In this document: positions 21,560 to 42,800 of the stretch, piece after piece | How positions within the stretch are numbered: position 1 is the first letter of the stretch | How the letters are laid out: every line of letters begins with the position of its first letter | Notes under the pieces: generated by a model | Told to the model about the DNA's origin: nothing | Databases searched by the model: none | Seen by the model: the letters and a program-made list of their open reading frames with translations, nothing else | Position numbers and translations under genes: made by a program | From: Gryganskiella cystojenkinii | Taxonomy: Eukaryota; Mortierellomycota; Mortierellomycetes; Mortierellales; Mortierellaceae | Reading direction: 5' to 3' | DNA: 45,003 nt | Assembly: GCA_015852425.1 (NCBI GenBank) | Contig: JAAAIG010000057.1 | Location: 9,914-54,916 of the forward strand

Positions 21560-24500
21560 TCATGCTTTGGATACTTTTTGACTCAAAGGCTGCATAACGT
21601 CGAACGCACCAGTGCCTCCCTCGACAACCTTGCCCATGACTAGGCGGGCAGAAGGTGACTCCAGTCCATCGTAATCACCATGAAGCGTCGCTTGCGTCAA
21701 GAAGTGACATGTACGTTCAAAAGACATCTTCAGGAACGGTGAAGTCGACGATTCGATACCCATGCGGTTGAAGGGCTTGAACCCACTCTCGAACGTCTAT
21801 ATCATTTTTTGTAAAACGTCATGGTTAGTAAAACATGTTTAGTGGCATCATCGAACAGTTTGTCCTCCGAGAAAAAAAAGTATGATATTGACATATTACC
21901 ATGTAGTCGGCAATAACAGTCAAGTGGCGACGATCAACGTCAATACCGTAGGCACCGAAAACTCCACTGATTTCCTGAATAATGGCAGAGCGTGCAGCCT
22001 CGACACCATATGTGCGCAAGATGGCGCCAATATCGTTCGAGTAGATCGTGTTGGCGTCAATCAGGTCTGCGTACTCCCAGATACCCTTCAGGTTCACACC
22101 CTCGGTGGCGATCTGGGGCTTGCCCTTCTCATCCTCGGACTTGAACACGCGATCAATTCCCTTGATCTCATGAAGGATGCAGTGCGGTACTACAGCAGAA
22201 ACGAGGTTGACCATCAACAACTTCTTGGTATCGGCAGGGAAGTGCATCTCAATCTCGCACCATGATCCCTCTTGACTGTCAAACTTGTAGCTCTTCACAT
22301 AAGGGCTTGCGGCGCAGATACGTTCTTCACGATCCTTTCGGCTTTCCTCTGCGGCATTGTTGCGCTTCTCGGCACTCTTCTGGGCTCGGGCCAGACGCTT
22401 GCGCTTGTCTGCCTCGTCCTCGACCTCATCTTCGCTTTCTTCGCTTGCATCAGAGTCCACATCAGACTCACCATCCAGATCCTTGAGTGCCTTGTCGGCC
22501 GACTTGATGACCTCTTCATCATCCGAGTCTGGTTCCTCATAAGACGCCTGTTGCTTGCTTCGCTTAGAAATCTTGGCGGAGGTGGCATCACCATCACCAT
22601 CGTCACTCTCATCACCACCGGCATCATGACGAGAGACCTCAACCTCATCATCGCGCTCTGCATCGCCAGCAACCGTCTCCTTGACCTTGCTGGCCTTGCC
22701 AACATCATCCGGGTTGTCGCTCTTGCTCTTGCGGTAAACACGGCGGAGATCGCGCAAGATGGCAGTCTCGAGCTTCTTAACGAACTGGTTCTCGATTACC
22801 TCCTCAACATCTCTGGCGCGGACACCGTACTCGGGGCGGTATTCATCCTCACGGAAGAGGTTCAAGCGAATAGCAAAGACCTTCTGGCGAGTTTGGTTTG
22901 TTGATGCAGACTTTGAGATGAGGCGCTCGGTCACCTGGACATTGTCAATGAGCTGGGCCAAGGTCAGACGCGAGGTATCCTGGCAGAACGACTTCAACTG
23001 ATCGTCAGTAACACCCTTCTTGATATTCAAAGTCATGGTAGGAGTCTTGAGCTTGGTTGAGGCAGTCATGACAATCTCACGAAGACGAGGAATACCGAGT
23101 GTGACGTTCTTGGCTCCGAATCCGGCGAAATGGAAAGTGTTCAACGTCATCTGCGTCGAAGGCTCGCCAACACCCTGGGCAGCCAAAAGACCGACAGCCT
23201 CACCGGGCTCAACAAGGGAGTTCATGTAGCGGAGATACATCATGGCCTTGAACTTCTTCTTGTCCAAGCCCTTGTACCGCTCTGCCGTCTTGGAAGCGGA
23301 ACCGTCACTGGACTGAAGGATGCCATCAGGGTTTGAATCCACATAGTCTGTCAACTTCTTCTCAAAGGCCTCACTGACAGCGCCGACGTGGCAACTAGGC
23401 GAGTAGAGACTGAGCGTAGGGTCGTGCTTTTCAGGCTTGCGGGAAACCTTCTTGTTGTGGGCGATAGCTTCGACCTGGTCCAAGAGGGGCAAGACTTGGG
23501 CAGGCTTGTACTTGGCGATCAAAGCCAACGAGTTCTCAGCACTGAACTTGAACTGGTCGATATGGGCTTGCTTGATGACATCCAAGGAATCTTCACCATA
23601 GTGGAACTGGAGGATAGAGCCATCAGAGTCGCGGACAGTCTGATCATAGCCAACCTTGAGTCCCTCCAGATGCTTGATCAAACATCTCTGCAGATATCCG
23701 GAACGAGACGTCTTGACGGCGGTATCGATCAAACCTTCTCTACCGGCCATGCAATGGAAGTAGTACTCCTGAGGACGGATTCCAGTCAAGAAACGACCTG
23801 CGATATAACCTCCAGCACGGGCAGAAGAGTCATAAGGAGCAAACGAAGGAAGAGACTTTCCAGAAACCATGATAGGGACACGTCGACCCTCGAGCTCCTG
23901 CTGACCCAAGGCACAGGAAATCTGGGTGACGTTGACGTAGGATCCCTTAGCACCGGACACGGTCATGGTCTGCATGTTGTTGTTAGGGAACTTCTTGAGC
24001 AATCCGTTGGGGATACAAGCGTTCTGGACTGAGGTTGTCAACTCGTTCACGGTCGACTTCATGGTAGCATCCAAACCGGCCAGCTGTTCATCCGAGCGCA
24101 GGACGACCTCCATCTTCTTCTTGAATTCGGCCTGAAGCTTCTTCTCGGATCTCAACTTTTCAACGGAGCAATCCATCTTTGCGTACTTGAGAGAGGCCTT
24201 GGTACCGATATCCTTGCCTCCGGCCTGAAGGTCCCGACGCCACTTATCACCCTCGGGCGTGAGTCGCAAATCATCCATACGACAGGTGAAAGCCCAGCGC
24301 TGGGTCCAACGTGTGAAGAGACGACCAAAGATACTGAGCAATTTGCCAGCAATGTCGCCTCCGTAGACCTCGTAACAACTGTGGACAAGACCAAAGGACT
24401 TTGCTCCGAACTGGGCCTTGTCCAAGACACCTGTAATATGAACACCGTCCATGATCCGAACCACAGACTCGTCCTCACCTCCTGCGCCAAAGTACTGGGC

Positions 24501-27237
24501 CTTGACCTGGGCACCGGCAGTCATGTTGAGAGGTGGACGGCCGATGGTCAAGTTGTGGAGAATTGCTGTGATCACATCCTTTCCGGTCCAGAGAGGAACT
24601 GGCTTCCAAATCGTAGGGGGGAGAGTTAAAATCTTTCCGTTTCCGGTATTGTCGATCTCGGGGCGGAGAGCTCCGTAGAGCAAGTGCTGGTACTCCTCGC
24701 GCGTAAAGAAGGAGCCACGAAGTGTCATCCAAACTCCGGCAACGACGTGATCCTGGATCAGACCACGAAGGGGGGCTCCAGAAGTAGGAACCAAGTACTG
24801 GGAGTCGGTGTTGGCAATCAACTTGGCCTCAGCTCTGGCCACTTCGTTCTGTGGGAAATGGACGTTCATCTCGTCACCATCGAAATCAGCGTTGTAAGTA
24901 TTACAGTTGGCGTAATGCATGCGAATGGTACGCTCTCCTGGAAGAATACGGGCTTTGTGGGCCATGATCGAGGGCTTGTGAAGGGTGGGCTGACGGTTCA
25001 ACAACAACAGGTCGCCGTTGCGGAGATGGCGATAAACCTTCTTGTTGCAGGGCTGAGTACGAGTAGGGTAAGGGGACGTAATGGAGGCGCCTTTGTGGGA
25101 GTCCTGAGGTGTCAAGAGCTGGTTCGCGAGAGCGATTCTAGACTCCATGGACAAGTTCGCAAGAGATGACAAGGCACCGTCCTCGTGTTGAACAAAGGTG
25201 GCACCGGGCCACTTTGTAGGTCCGTTGACGACAGCACGTCTCATCTCCTTGATGTTGTAGTGTGTAACGGGCTCAGGGTAGGTGAGCTTGGTGGCGAAGA
25301 CGGGGGGGATACCAATCTCGTTCGTCTCAATGTTGACATCGGGCGAGATGACGGAACGGGCAGCATAGTTGACACGCTTTCCCATCATGTGCTTACGGAA
25401 CAGACCTTCCTTCTTTTCCAAGCCCTGACGGATACCGGCTGGGGGAACCTTGCCACCACGCATAATGGTAGGGTTCTTTGTCGAGTCGATCAATGAGTTC
25501 ACGTCATGTTGGAGCTGAATCCAAGAGTCGACGACGTATTTGAAGGCAGCGTTCTTTTCGTCGTTGAGGGTCTTCTCATCGGGGCTTTCTTTTGAGGTCA
25601 AGTCGCGGATGCGTTCGCAGGTGTTGAGGATCTTGCCCAAGTGCTCGTTTTGTGAGTTCTCGAACAACTTATCGCCCATGACAGAGGCAGGACGGAAGCG
25701 GGTAGGGGCGACGGGCAGGACCTCGAGGAAGAAGATGTCGGCGCGAACAATCTTGCTGATCTTCTTTTGCATTTGAGGGCCGTTGGGACGGTACAGGAGA
25801 GCACACATCTGCTGCTCGACTTCAAAGAGGCGACGAAGGATGTTGCGGATATGGAGAGGGGTGAGATATTTGTTGTTGTCCTTGAGCTCCATGGCGTCCT
25901 CGTCGTCACTGTCGACAATGTTCTTTGACTTTTTGGTCTTTGTTGAGTCGGCCTTTTTGGACTTTTTGGATTTCTTGGCAGGTACTTCTTCCGATGCGGA
26001 GGACATGTTGGCATCGTCATCCTCGTCTGACTCTTCGTCCTCGGTGTGTTCGGAAGCCTCAGAGTCGCTTGGTGCGGCGGCCTTCTTTCCAGAACTGACG
26101 AGAACATTGATCTGAGTGCGTCCCTGAGCGTCGTTATACATGATCTGCTTCTTTGTCAAAGGCTTCTCGAAAATCTTGGCGTATCCATCCTTGCGGAAGG
26201 TAGGCGAGTGACTATATCATGGAAATGAAAGACAAATTCGAGATCGAACTTAGCATACTTTGTTTTTTTTTGGAATGCTTTGTTTTTTACCGTTTTGTTT
26301 TCTCGCTCTCTCTCTCTCGTAATAGTCAATCCAGTCAAGTTCATATGATATAAAGCACATACCTGGAGCAGTTCTCGCATTTTTTCTTTGCTGTGGCACG
26401 GCGGTAAAAGTCGGCAATGACGCGCTTGCGCTCATCGTTGACGACTGTGGTCTTGTAATCCTCGGTGCCGTGGATGTGCTTGCGGAGGCACTTTTGAACA
26501 AAGGCGTCCAATCGCTCAATGTATTCTTCCTCACTCAGAGGCTCCTCTTCACCGTCCACGTCCATATCGTCCTCACCACCGCGTCTGCTCTTTTTACTGA
26601 CAACAGGGATGTTGTCAATCTCTTTTGACTCCAAGAATCGTCCCTTGTTCAACAGCTGAAGCTTGGCGATGAATCGGTGAGTCTAAAAATGGGATTAGGA
26701 TCACAAATTAAAAAAAAGTCAGAAAACATTGATCAAAAACAATATTAAAAAAAAAATGAGGAGGGGCAAGAAAAGTACCTCGCTCTTGGACATTCTAAAG
26801 TGGTGACAGAACAAGCAAGCACATCGGAGGGCTTGGTACATCTGAGGGAAGAACATGGGGTTGTAGACAGGACAAGGCAACTCAATGTGTCCGAAATGTC
26901 CTGGGCATGCTTCGTGATCCAAGGAGCAGGTCGCGCAGCTGTGTTTTTGATCCAAAAAGGAGAGAGGGCAGAAAGACGTGATGTTAGCGACACGTTCTCT
27001 TGTAAAGCAGCGCTGAAACCAAAAAGAGAACGGCAAAGGAAAAGTCTCTTACACATGACGCTTCGAGAACGGACCGAGAGCAGGGTCGTAAAGACCACCT
27101 TTGGTGGGATGCTGCAGGTTGTCAAAGAGGACTGGGTTGACGATCTGCTTGACGGAGATCTGCTTCACCTCGTCAGCATCATAGAAGGAGAATGCAACCG
27201 AGGTGATCTCGGTTCCGTTTGGTTGAGCAATGTTCAT
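21560..27237 (-). CDS. RPA190: DNA-directed RNA polymerase I largest subunit
   Basis: Five exons: 27237-27053, 26938-26779, 26682-26363, 26211-21900 and 21796-21560. Introns are 114, 96, 151 and 103 bp, all GT-AG; 1737 residues. It forms the clamp and active site of the polymerase that transcribes the large rRNA precursor in the nucleolus. The clamp zinc motif CX2CX6CX2H lies at 63-76, a Cys pair at 103/106 and another at 217/220. The catalytic motif NADFDGDEMN is at 662-671, with the three magnesium-binding Asp residues. The bridge-helix region and the C-terminal SPSAR..GK..EGGTGAFDV end are also clear. An acidic Lys/Glu/Asp/Ser insert near 260-320, and a larger one in the jaw region encoded at about 22330-22700, are typical of Pol I. 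The joins restore KRHVCATC and ADYMTFESGFKPFNR, which match the family. The FAF1-type gene lies 339 bp upstream on the same strand. Confidence 0.96.
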
Positions 27238-27576
27238 TGTCCTGATCCGTTGCTGTGTTCAATTCGACTATCCTTTGCCCAAAAGGTTGGTAGAAAAGTG
27301 ATGCAGAAGGGGGGAAGAGGAGGAAAGGGAAGGGGGTTTGTCGGTCAGGTGTGCTTTCTCAATCTTTTCCAACAGTTGACTCGAGATGAAATCTGTCCCA
27401 AAAAAAGAAGAAAAATAGTCGAATGGACTGAGGATAAGGAGTATGTTTGAATGAGAAGCGAATGGATGAATGGAAAAGAGGTGGAGTGGGGTGAAGGGAG
27501 CGGTCTTTCGCACTTCTTTTTTTTTTTTGTGTGTTTATTTTTGGGTGGCTTGTCTATCTAGCAGTCACTCATTCGA
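27238..27576. other. Spacer between FAF1-type gene and RNA polymerase I subunit gene
   Basis: A 339-bp region holding the 3' UTR of the FAF1-type gene and the promoter of the polymerase gene, both on the - strand. On the - strand it is C/T-rich over much of its length. No TATA element is convincing. Confidence 0.5.
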
Positions 27577-28829
27577 TTAATGGCGGCCCTTGCCTTTCTT
27601 CTTCTTGCCACCTCCACCGCTGCCTTTTCCTTTGCCTCCTCCACCCGACTTCTTTCCTGGCGTCTTCTTTTTCTTGACTCCCTCGCGTTGAACAGACTTG
27701 ATCTCCTTCTCAGTCAGGACCAGAGTTCCGTTCTTGAATCGACCCATTGACGTCTTCAGTCCACGATCGCTCCTTGATTTCTCCTTCTTTTTCCCTCCTG
27801 CTGCTGCAAACGTGTGCTTGATGCTCTTGTGGTATGTTCCATTGTTCTTGGCCTACAGTTTGAGATAGTCCACATTGAAGTCATCAGTTAGCGAATAAAA
27901 AAATAAAAATGAAAATATCGAGTAGAACCAGTAGGCGAATGAAAAAAAAACCAGCATCGGACCCAACGCACCTCTTCCAATTCCTTGATATCTCTCTCGC
28001 GCTGCTTGGCCATCATGCCCATGCTCATCTGGAACGGGACCTTGAGCTTTTCCTTTTTCTATTGTCCAGATGAAAAACAAAATAAGTTATCGATAAATTA
28101 GTACGGCGAGCCACTTTTTTTTTAGTGTAACAAGAGTATTCCTCACAGATCGACGATAACTTTCCCTTGACTCACCTGAATTCCCAGACTGACAAGTTGG
28201 TCCCGCTGGTGCCTCCGTCGCTCGACACCATCCAGATGATCGGCCGTGTACTGCTCCAATAACCGGCTCGACTTGATCAAGCTATGGAGCTCGGTATCAT
28301 TTTTCTTGTGCTCCAGCTCCTCTGCCTTTTCTTCCGCAGTCAGGGGATTCTCCATCGGCGCAGGGGCTTCGTCCAACTTTGAGATCTTTGAGGACATGAA
28401 CTTTTTAAAGTTGAATTCCGTACTTGAACCCGCAGTCTTACGGTCGACCTTGGACGCGTCAAAGACGACGACCTCGGGCCCAGTCCTCCGTTTTGACAGT
28501 GTGGAGGCGTTGGTGGTGGTCAATGACGATGACGAGGATGATAATTTCTTTGCTTTCTTTGAGGGAGAGGATGAGGACGATACAACGGCTGTGGGTGAAG
28601 GTGAGAGGAGAGAGAGAAAGTCGAGGTCGTGTTCGGGAACAGTTGCGGACGAAAGGTCGGTGGTCGCTTTCCGCTTCTTTGAGTCTGAGGTGAGCTTGGG
28701 TGCCGATGATACTGACGCTGGAGAGGAAGTCTTTGGTTTGATGATGGTGCTGATGAGCTTCCGCTTCTTGGCTGGGGCAGGAGCAGCCATGGCGCGTGCC
28801 TTTGCCTTGCTGTCGAGGACTCTTTCCAT
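27577..28829 (-). CDS. FAF1: FAF1/C1orf131-type small-subunit processome protein
   Basis: Exons 28829-28176, 28058-27972 and 27852-27577; introns 117 and 119 bp, GT-AG, phase 0; 338 residues. The family (yeast Faf1, human C1orf131) is a nucleolar factor needed for 18S rRNA maturation within the small-subunit processome. The diagnostic block GRFKNGTLVLTEKEI begins at residue 284, and an EVVVF segment near 120 matches the family's N-terminal conserved strand. The rest is Lys/Ser/Ala-rich, with basic runs suited to RNA binding and nuclear import; the C-terminus is a Gly/Lys-rich tail. The short middle exon (29 codons, KKEKLKVPFQMSMGMMAKQR...) is easily overlooked. It sits next to the RNA polymerase I large-subunit gene on the same strand, consistent with a shared role in ribosome production. 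Confidence 0.85.
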
Positions 28830-29143
28830 TATGCGATTGACCGGCTCTTGACTTTACTCGAGGATGATGGACGACGGTGATGTAGATTGTTTCTTCTGCA
28901 ATTTCGTTTTGCATGTAGTTTTGTACCCTTTTGACAGCAATTAAAAAAAAAAAAAAAAAAGGTTTGTTTATCAAGCCACCTTCATCGCTCAGCATAAGCC
29001 CGATTTGTGACTTTCTTTTTTCCATTCAGGCACAACCGTCTTGGGGAAAGTCAGTGCAAGGAAGGAAGGGAATTCATTCATTCATTTCACTCCATCACTC
29101 CTCCACAGACACACCCCTCATCACATATAGACCATACAATTCA
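28830..29143. other. Divergent promoter region with A18 tract
   Basis: A 314-bp spacer between the FAF1-type gene (-) and the small four-exon gene (+). It contains an A18 tract at 28943-28960. The end nearest the + gene is C/T/A-rich. It probably serves both genes as a bidirectional promoter. Confidence 0.45.
28943..28960. repeat. A18 homopolymer tract
   Basis: Eighteen consecutive A residues in the middle of the divergent spacer, a possible nucleosome-excluding element. Confidence 0.95.
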
Positions 29144-29949
29144 ATGTCCGAGACAGCTCCCTCCGTACTCGAGTACCAGCGCTCGACCCTTTGCAAGCTT
29201 GCTTCTTCTCCCTACCCGGAATGGTCTCTCTCTGCTCTCTGTAAGACACATCGTTATATATTTTATTTTTTTATTATCTCTTTCTCTCTCGCTCGCGAAC
29301 GTACCAAGCCCCGTTACACTTCTTCTCTCCAGTCTTTCTTCTCCTGACACTCGAATATTATTGTTTCTGCTACTTTTCTTTCCATACTGCAACTTATAAT
29401 ATATGTTTAAATATAGGTGCAGCATCTATTCCTGCAGCGGCGCGTCTTAGTCCGGCTATGCCCCATTTTGGAGTCATGATGGGTTTCTCTGCCATCTTTG
29501 CTGGTTCTGGGTATACATCTACTTCTTTATTGTTCTACCCTCCTCTCGCGAATCCAACCTCATTTTCTGCGACTCACACCACACCGACACTTGCAACCCT
29601 CCCCCACTTTCTCTCCCACATGCCCCTGCTAGGTACATGAAGTATATGAAAGACCCCGAGAACGGATCAGGAACAACAACCGGTAAGGGCACATGATATA
29701 TATTCCTTGTTCCCCCCCCCGCTGGTAGCCTCTTTGTTTTAGCAGTAGAGTTGAAGTCTGACTCCCTCCCCCCCTCGCCCCTGGCTCTTTAATTCGTTTC
29801 GTGTAGCCTGGTGTTTGACATATTTGTTCCTCAACCTCAAGCGGACCCTCCGACAACCTAAACCAATGCCCTCGCTCTTGGTTGCAGGTGTAATGACCAA
29901 CTTGGTGATCTCGGGGCGTAAAACGATCGAGGTCGAGTTTGGACTGTAA
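29144..29949 (+). CDS. Small four-exon membrane-type protein, unrecognised
   Basis: Exons 29144-29240, 29417-29510, 29633-29682 and 29888-29949 give a 100-residue protein. Introns of 176, 122 and 205 bp all have GT-AG ends, and the frame stays open through all joins to the TAA at 29947-29949. The middle (PHFGVMMGFSAIFAGSGYM, about residues 48-66) is Gly/Phe/Ala-rich and looks like a membrane segment. It is followed by KDPENGSGTTTG and a short helix VMTNLVISGRKTIE. The arrangement resembles small inner-mitochondrial-membrane proteins, but I cannot name the family. Acceptor choice for intron 1 is ambiguous by six bases (29416 or 29422), both in frame. Only 71 bp separate its stop from the stop of the convergent polo-like kinase gene. 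Confidence 0.7.
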
Positions 29950-30020
29950 GGCCTTGCCAAAGGTTAAGCTATTCAAAACACGAAAAAAAAGAGCAAAGAA
30001 CCTAATTTTTTTCAATTTAT

Positions 30021-39410
<9,390 letters not shown>

Positions 39411-39882
39411 CCAAAGAGTGGTGGATGGACAGATGAATGAATGAATTAATGAATGGATGGAAGAAAGAAAAGAGGAATTAAGAAACAAAAGAAAAATCAG
39501 AAATCAAACAGCTGATTGAATAGGATCCTGAAGAGGAATAATCATTGTACAGAAAGAGTGAGGGTTTGTGTCGAGTGTACAAGAATATTTATGCAGTAAT
39601 GATGAAGACTGCAAGGGAATTAAAGAAAAGGAAAAGTGTGGTAATGAATCATGGCCATTGGTTCATGAAATCACGCGGTTGTTTGTCCAAATCAAATCAA
39701 ATCAAATCAAATCCCAGCTCTGAACAAAAAAGGGGGAGGGGGGACACACAAAGGGGGACAGAGAGGTCTTTTTCCTGCCCCGGAACGGGTCACAGGTCTT
39801 TTTTTTTATTTTTTTGTTAGGAGTTTTAAAATAATGGTGGCAACACGCATACCATTGATGTTCATTAAATCATGACTGCAAC
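39411..39882. other. Spacer between GCR1_C-domain gene and polo-like kinase gene
   Basis: A 472-bp region on which both flanking genes read leftwards. It must hold the 3' UTR of the GCR1_C-domain gene and the promoter of the kinase gene. It contains an AAATC pentanucleotide repeat and, near the kinase start, a run of GAATGAATG-type sequence (CATTCATTC on the coding strand). No gene is visible. Confidence 0.5.
39689..39713. repeat. (AAATC)5 pentanucleotide repeat
   Basis: Five exact tandem AAATC units in the spacer upstream of the kinase gene. Confidence 0.95.
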
Positions 39883-42800
39883 TCAGAGCTGCTTTTTGCG
39901 CAATATCTCGGACAAGCGATGGAGTGACATGCCCACTTGCACTACACCACCTCCAGTGCCTGCCGCTCCTGCTGTCGTCGTTATCGCCGTCATTGCCCCG
40001 CTACCTTCCTCATCTCCCATCCCACCCCCACTCCCAGGAACAGAGATCGATACTCCTTGTTCTCTCCTCGCCTCCAACCTCCACACCGCCTCCTCCTCCG
40101 TCAACCCCTCCTGCTCCACCATCCTCTGAATCTCGTTGATGATCCGAAGTCGACGACTAAAGAAATTCGCCGCAGAGGAACTCGTTCGCCAACTAGGACC
40201 ATACTCGGCCTCCAACTGTCGAATCGATGGCTGTCCCGGTCCCAATCCCTGAGTCCATTCCCTCCAGAGATCTGGGACCGTGTTTACTTGACGATTCATC
40301 ACATAGACCATGGACGGGGGCATTGTCGTAGTTGTCGTCGAGGTTGCAGTCGAGCCTGTTTTTCGATGATTAGACGTAGACAGCCGATGATGAGAGAGCT
40401 GGCGTTGGTGATCCCGCTGGTGCTCTCGTCGGAATTGCTGTTGTCCGTGGAAGCTCGTTTGAGAGAAAGAACGAGAGTGATGCGAGCTTGCAGAGTGTTC
40501 TAGGCGTTCTCCGTGTGCTTGTTGCATTAACAAAGGCCCGACTGACTGTTGCTGATGTTGCCTCTGTGCTTGCGAGCTGTAGGACTGAGGTGGCGGCTGC
40601 GCTTGAATCAGATAAGGAGGAAGGGGAGGCGGGGGAAGGTGTGGGGGCAGAGACAGAGGTAACTGGCTTGGTGTTGGTCTTGGTCCTGACCCTACCTGGG
40701 CTGCTTGGACATCGTGGTAGAATCGATCCAAAGGCTTCTTTGACTCCTGGTCTTCGTCATAGGAATGGAAAGGAATACCAGGATGTGGATGTCCTTGAGG
40801 GTCTTGTTGCTGCTCTTGGTGCCGGTATTTGCTATGATGGTGATGCTGTGCATATTGTAGAGATTCATGTCGGTCGTAACATCCACTGTTGTCTCCTGCT
40901 TCCTTGACGGACTCTGAGATTCCAAAGGATTGATGCTGTTGTTGCTGTGAATGTTGTGGATGTTGGAAAAGCTGCTCGCCCTTTTGATGTTGGTACTGGT
41001 TCTGATCCCGGTTCTGGTCCTGGCTCTGACCCCGTCTCTGCTGGCTCTGACTCTGATGTTGGTATCGGTGATGATGGGACAACGACAGGTTAGTCATAGA
41101 TGAAAGTCTACCCCCGTCCGTATTAGGCGAGGACGGTCGTCTCAAAGAAACCGTAGACTGGCAACTTCCCCTTGACGGTTCAACTAGATCTCCTGCCAAG
41201 ACACCTGCAACTATAACCTCAGCATTGGAAGCTGATACACGACGGTCCTCTGTTGAAAAGAACACTTTCTGCTTATCCTGGTCCAGAAGAGGGAGAGATG
41301 GATCTTGATAGCCAGCATATGGGACCTCGTAGACACGAATATCGTGTGATTGCTTATGACGATATCGATCCTCGTCTCGAGCACTGTGTTGACCGCGATC
41401 ATGGTCAAAGTGACTGCCAGCGCGACGACGATAATAGCCCTCGGTGTCGTCTTCCTCGATCCGTTTCGCGCCTTCTCGGTATGGCCGTTGATGCGGAGAG
41501 TTGTCGTTGCAAGGATTCAGAGAATAGTGATGTGGCTGCTCATAATCCTCGGTGTCATAATATCTGGAACGGCTGTTGCGCTCTTGAAGGAAATGGCGGT
41601 CCTGCACGTACAGTCGACGATCCTCTTGTCGGCTGAACATGTATGCCCCCTCGTTCTTGTGAGCTAAACCACTTCTCTCCTCAGAACCTAGCTGTCGCTG
41701 CGGAGGGGATACTAAGGTAGTGGATACTAATATTGATCCAGGATCGCTGGTCGAGCCCTCAATCACAACGTCTGAGTTAGGGCCGTTCTTGTGAATGCTC
41801 TTGGCTCTCTCTGAACCCTTCGACGGAGGCGTTTTCGAGCAAGAATGAGTTGGTGAGCTAGTCCGGGCGCGCTTCACAGAGTCACCCTCCTTGCACGCCA
41901 TCGACTCGGACTGCGAAAGACTGTTACTGCTGCTACCCCTCCGTCTTTTTGGTCGTAAGAGTCGATGTTCGCTCTCTGAAGTGCGGTTGCTTGCGTCTGT
42001 GGCAACTTCTGTCAATATACCATTAGGATCCATGATTGACTCTGAAGAGGGCTTGTCGATCCGCTTCTGATCATGATTTGTGTGGTGCTCGCTTTCACTG
42101 TGAGCAAGGCCGGGAAGTTGAGATTGTGTACCTCCAATGTCAGATCCAGACTGGAGTGGAAATGAATGGTTCTTCGTCTTGTAAGGTTCACCATTGGCGC
42201 TCGGACGGCGGTATCCAACAAATGTTGCCGCGTGGCTTTCCTCCGATCCTCTTGATATGGCGTCGATCTGATCATCCGGTCGTCGACCGCCCCCGTGCCC
42301 TACTCCACTCAAGTTTTCAGAGTCGTAAGGCCTACCAGACAGTCCTGGAGTGTAGTGATGGCGGAAAACTTGATAGCGCGGGTGATTCTTGAACAAATTG
42401 GAGGAGTTATTGCTATCCTGCCCGCGTTCATGTTCCTGTCGACCTTGACTTAGGGGCAACAGTAACGAACGAAAAGCGGAAAGAGGGACTGCTCGATCGT
42501 CGCGCCTTGATGTCAACGAAGAGACTGATGTTGATACTGACTCCGGTATTGGCTCATCCGTTAGGACACAATCGTGCAACCGTTCACCAGTCTCTGCTGT
42601 TACTGCTATTGGTGCTCTGTTACTGGCATTAACACCACCACCATTCGTGTCAGTGAACCCTCGCTCCACGGGGGCTCTCTCCCTCTCTCCAGGATCCGCC
42701 GTTTTCAATCGGTCGATGGTGTAAACAATCGGCAAGTCGAAGCGGCGGTGTGATGAAGGTTGCAGTGATGATGCTCGGCTTTCGTGGCCATAATCCGAGC

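Noticed and set aside
22272..22904. Plus-strand open frame of 210 residues rich in Leu, Ile and Ala
   Set aside because: Antisense to the acidic insert of the RNA polymerase I subunit; the hydrophobic runs come from reversed Asp/Glu/Lys codons.
23388..24032. Plus-strand open frame of 214 residues
   Set aside because: Antisense to conserved RNA polymerase I sequence and without family similarity.
28246..28851. Plus-strand open frame of 201 residues
   Set aside because: Antisense to the FAF1-type gene, whose identity is supported by a family motif in a spliced exon.
39937..40503. Plus-strand frame of 188 residues over the 3' end of the GCR1_C-domain gene
   Set aside because: The opposite strand encodes a recognisable GCR1_C domain at this position; this frame is its shadow.
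41253..41667. Plus-strand frames of 105-127 residues
   Set aside because: They lie antisense to the GCR1_C-domain coding sequence and show no features of their own.
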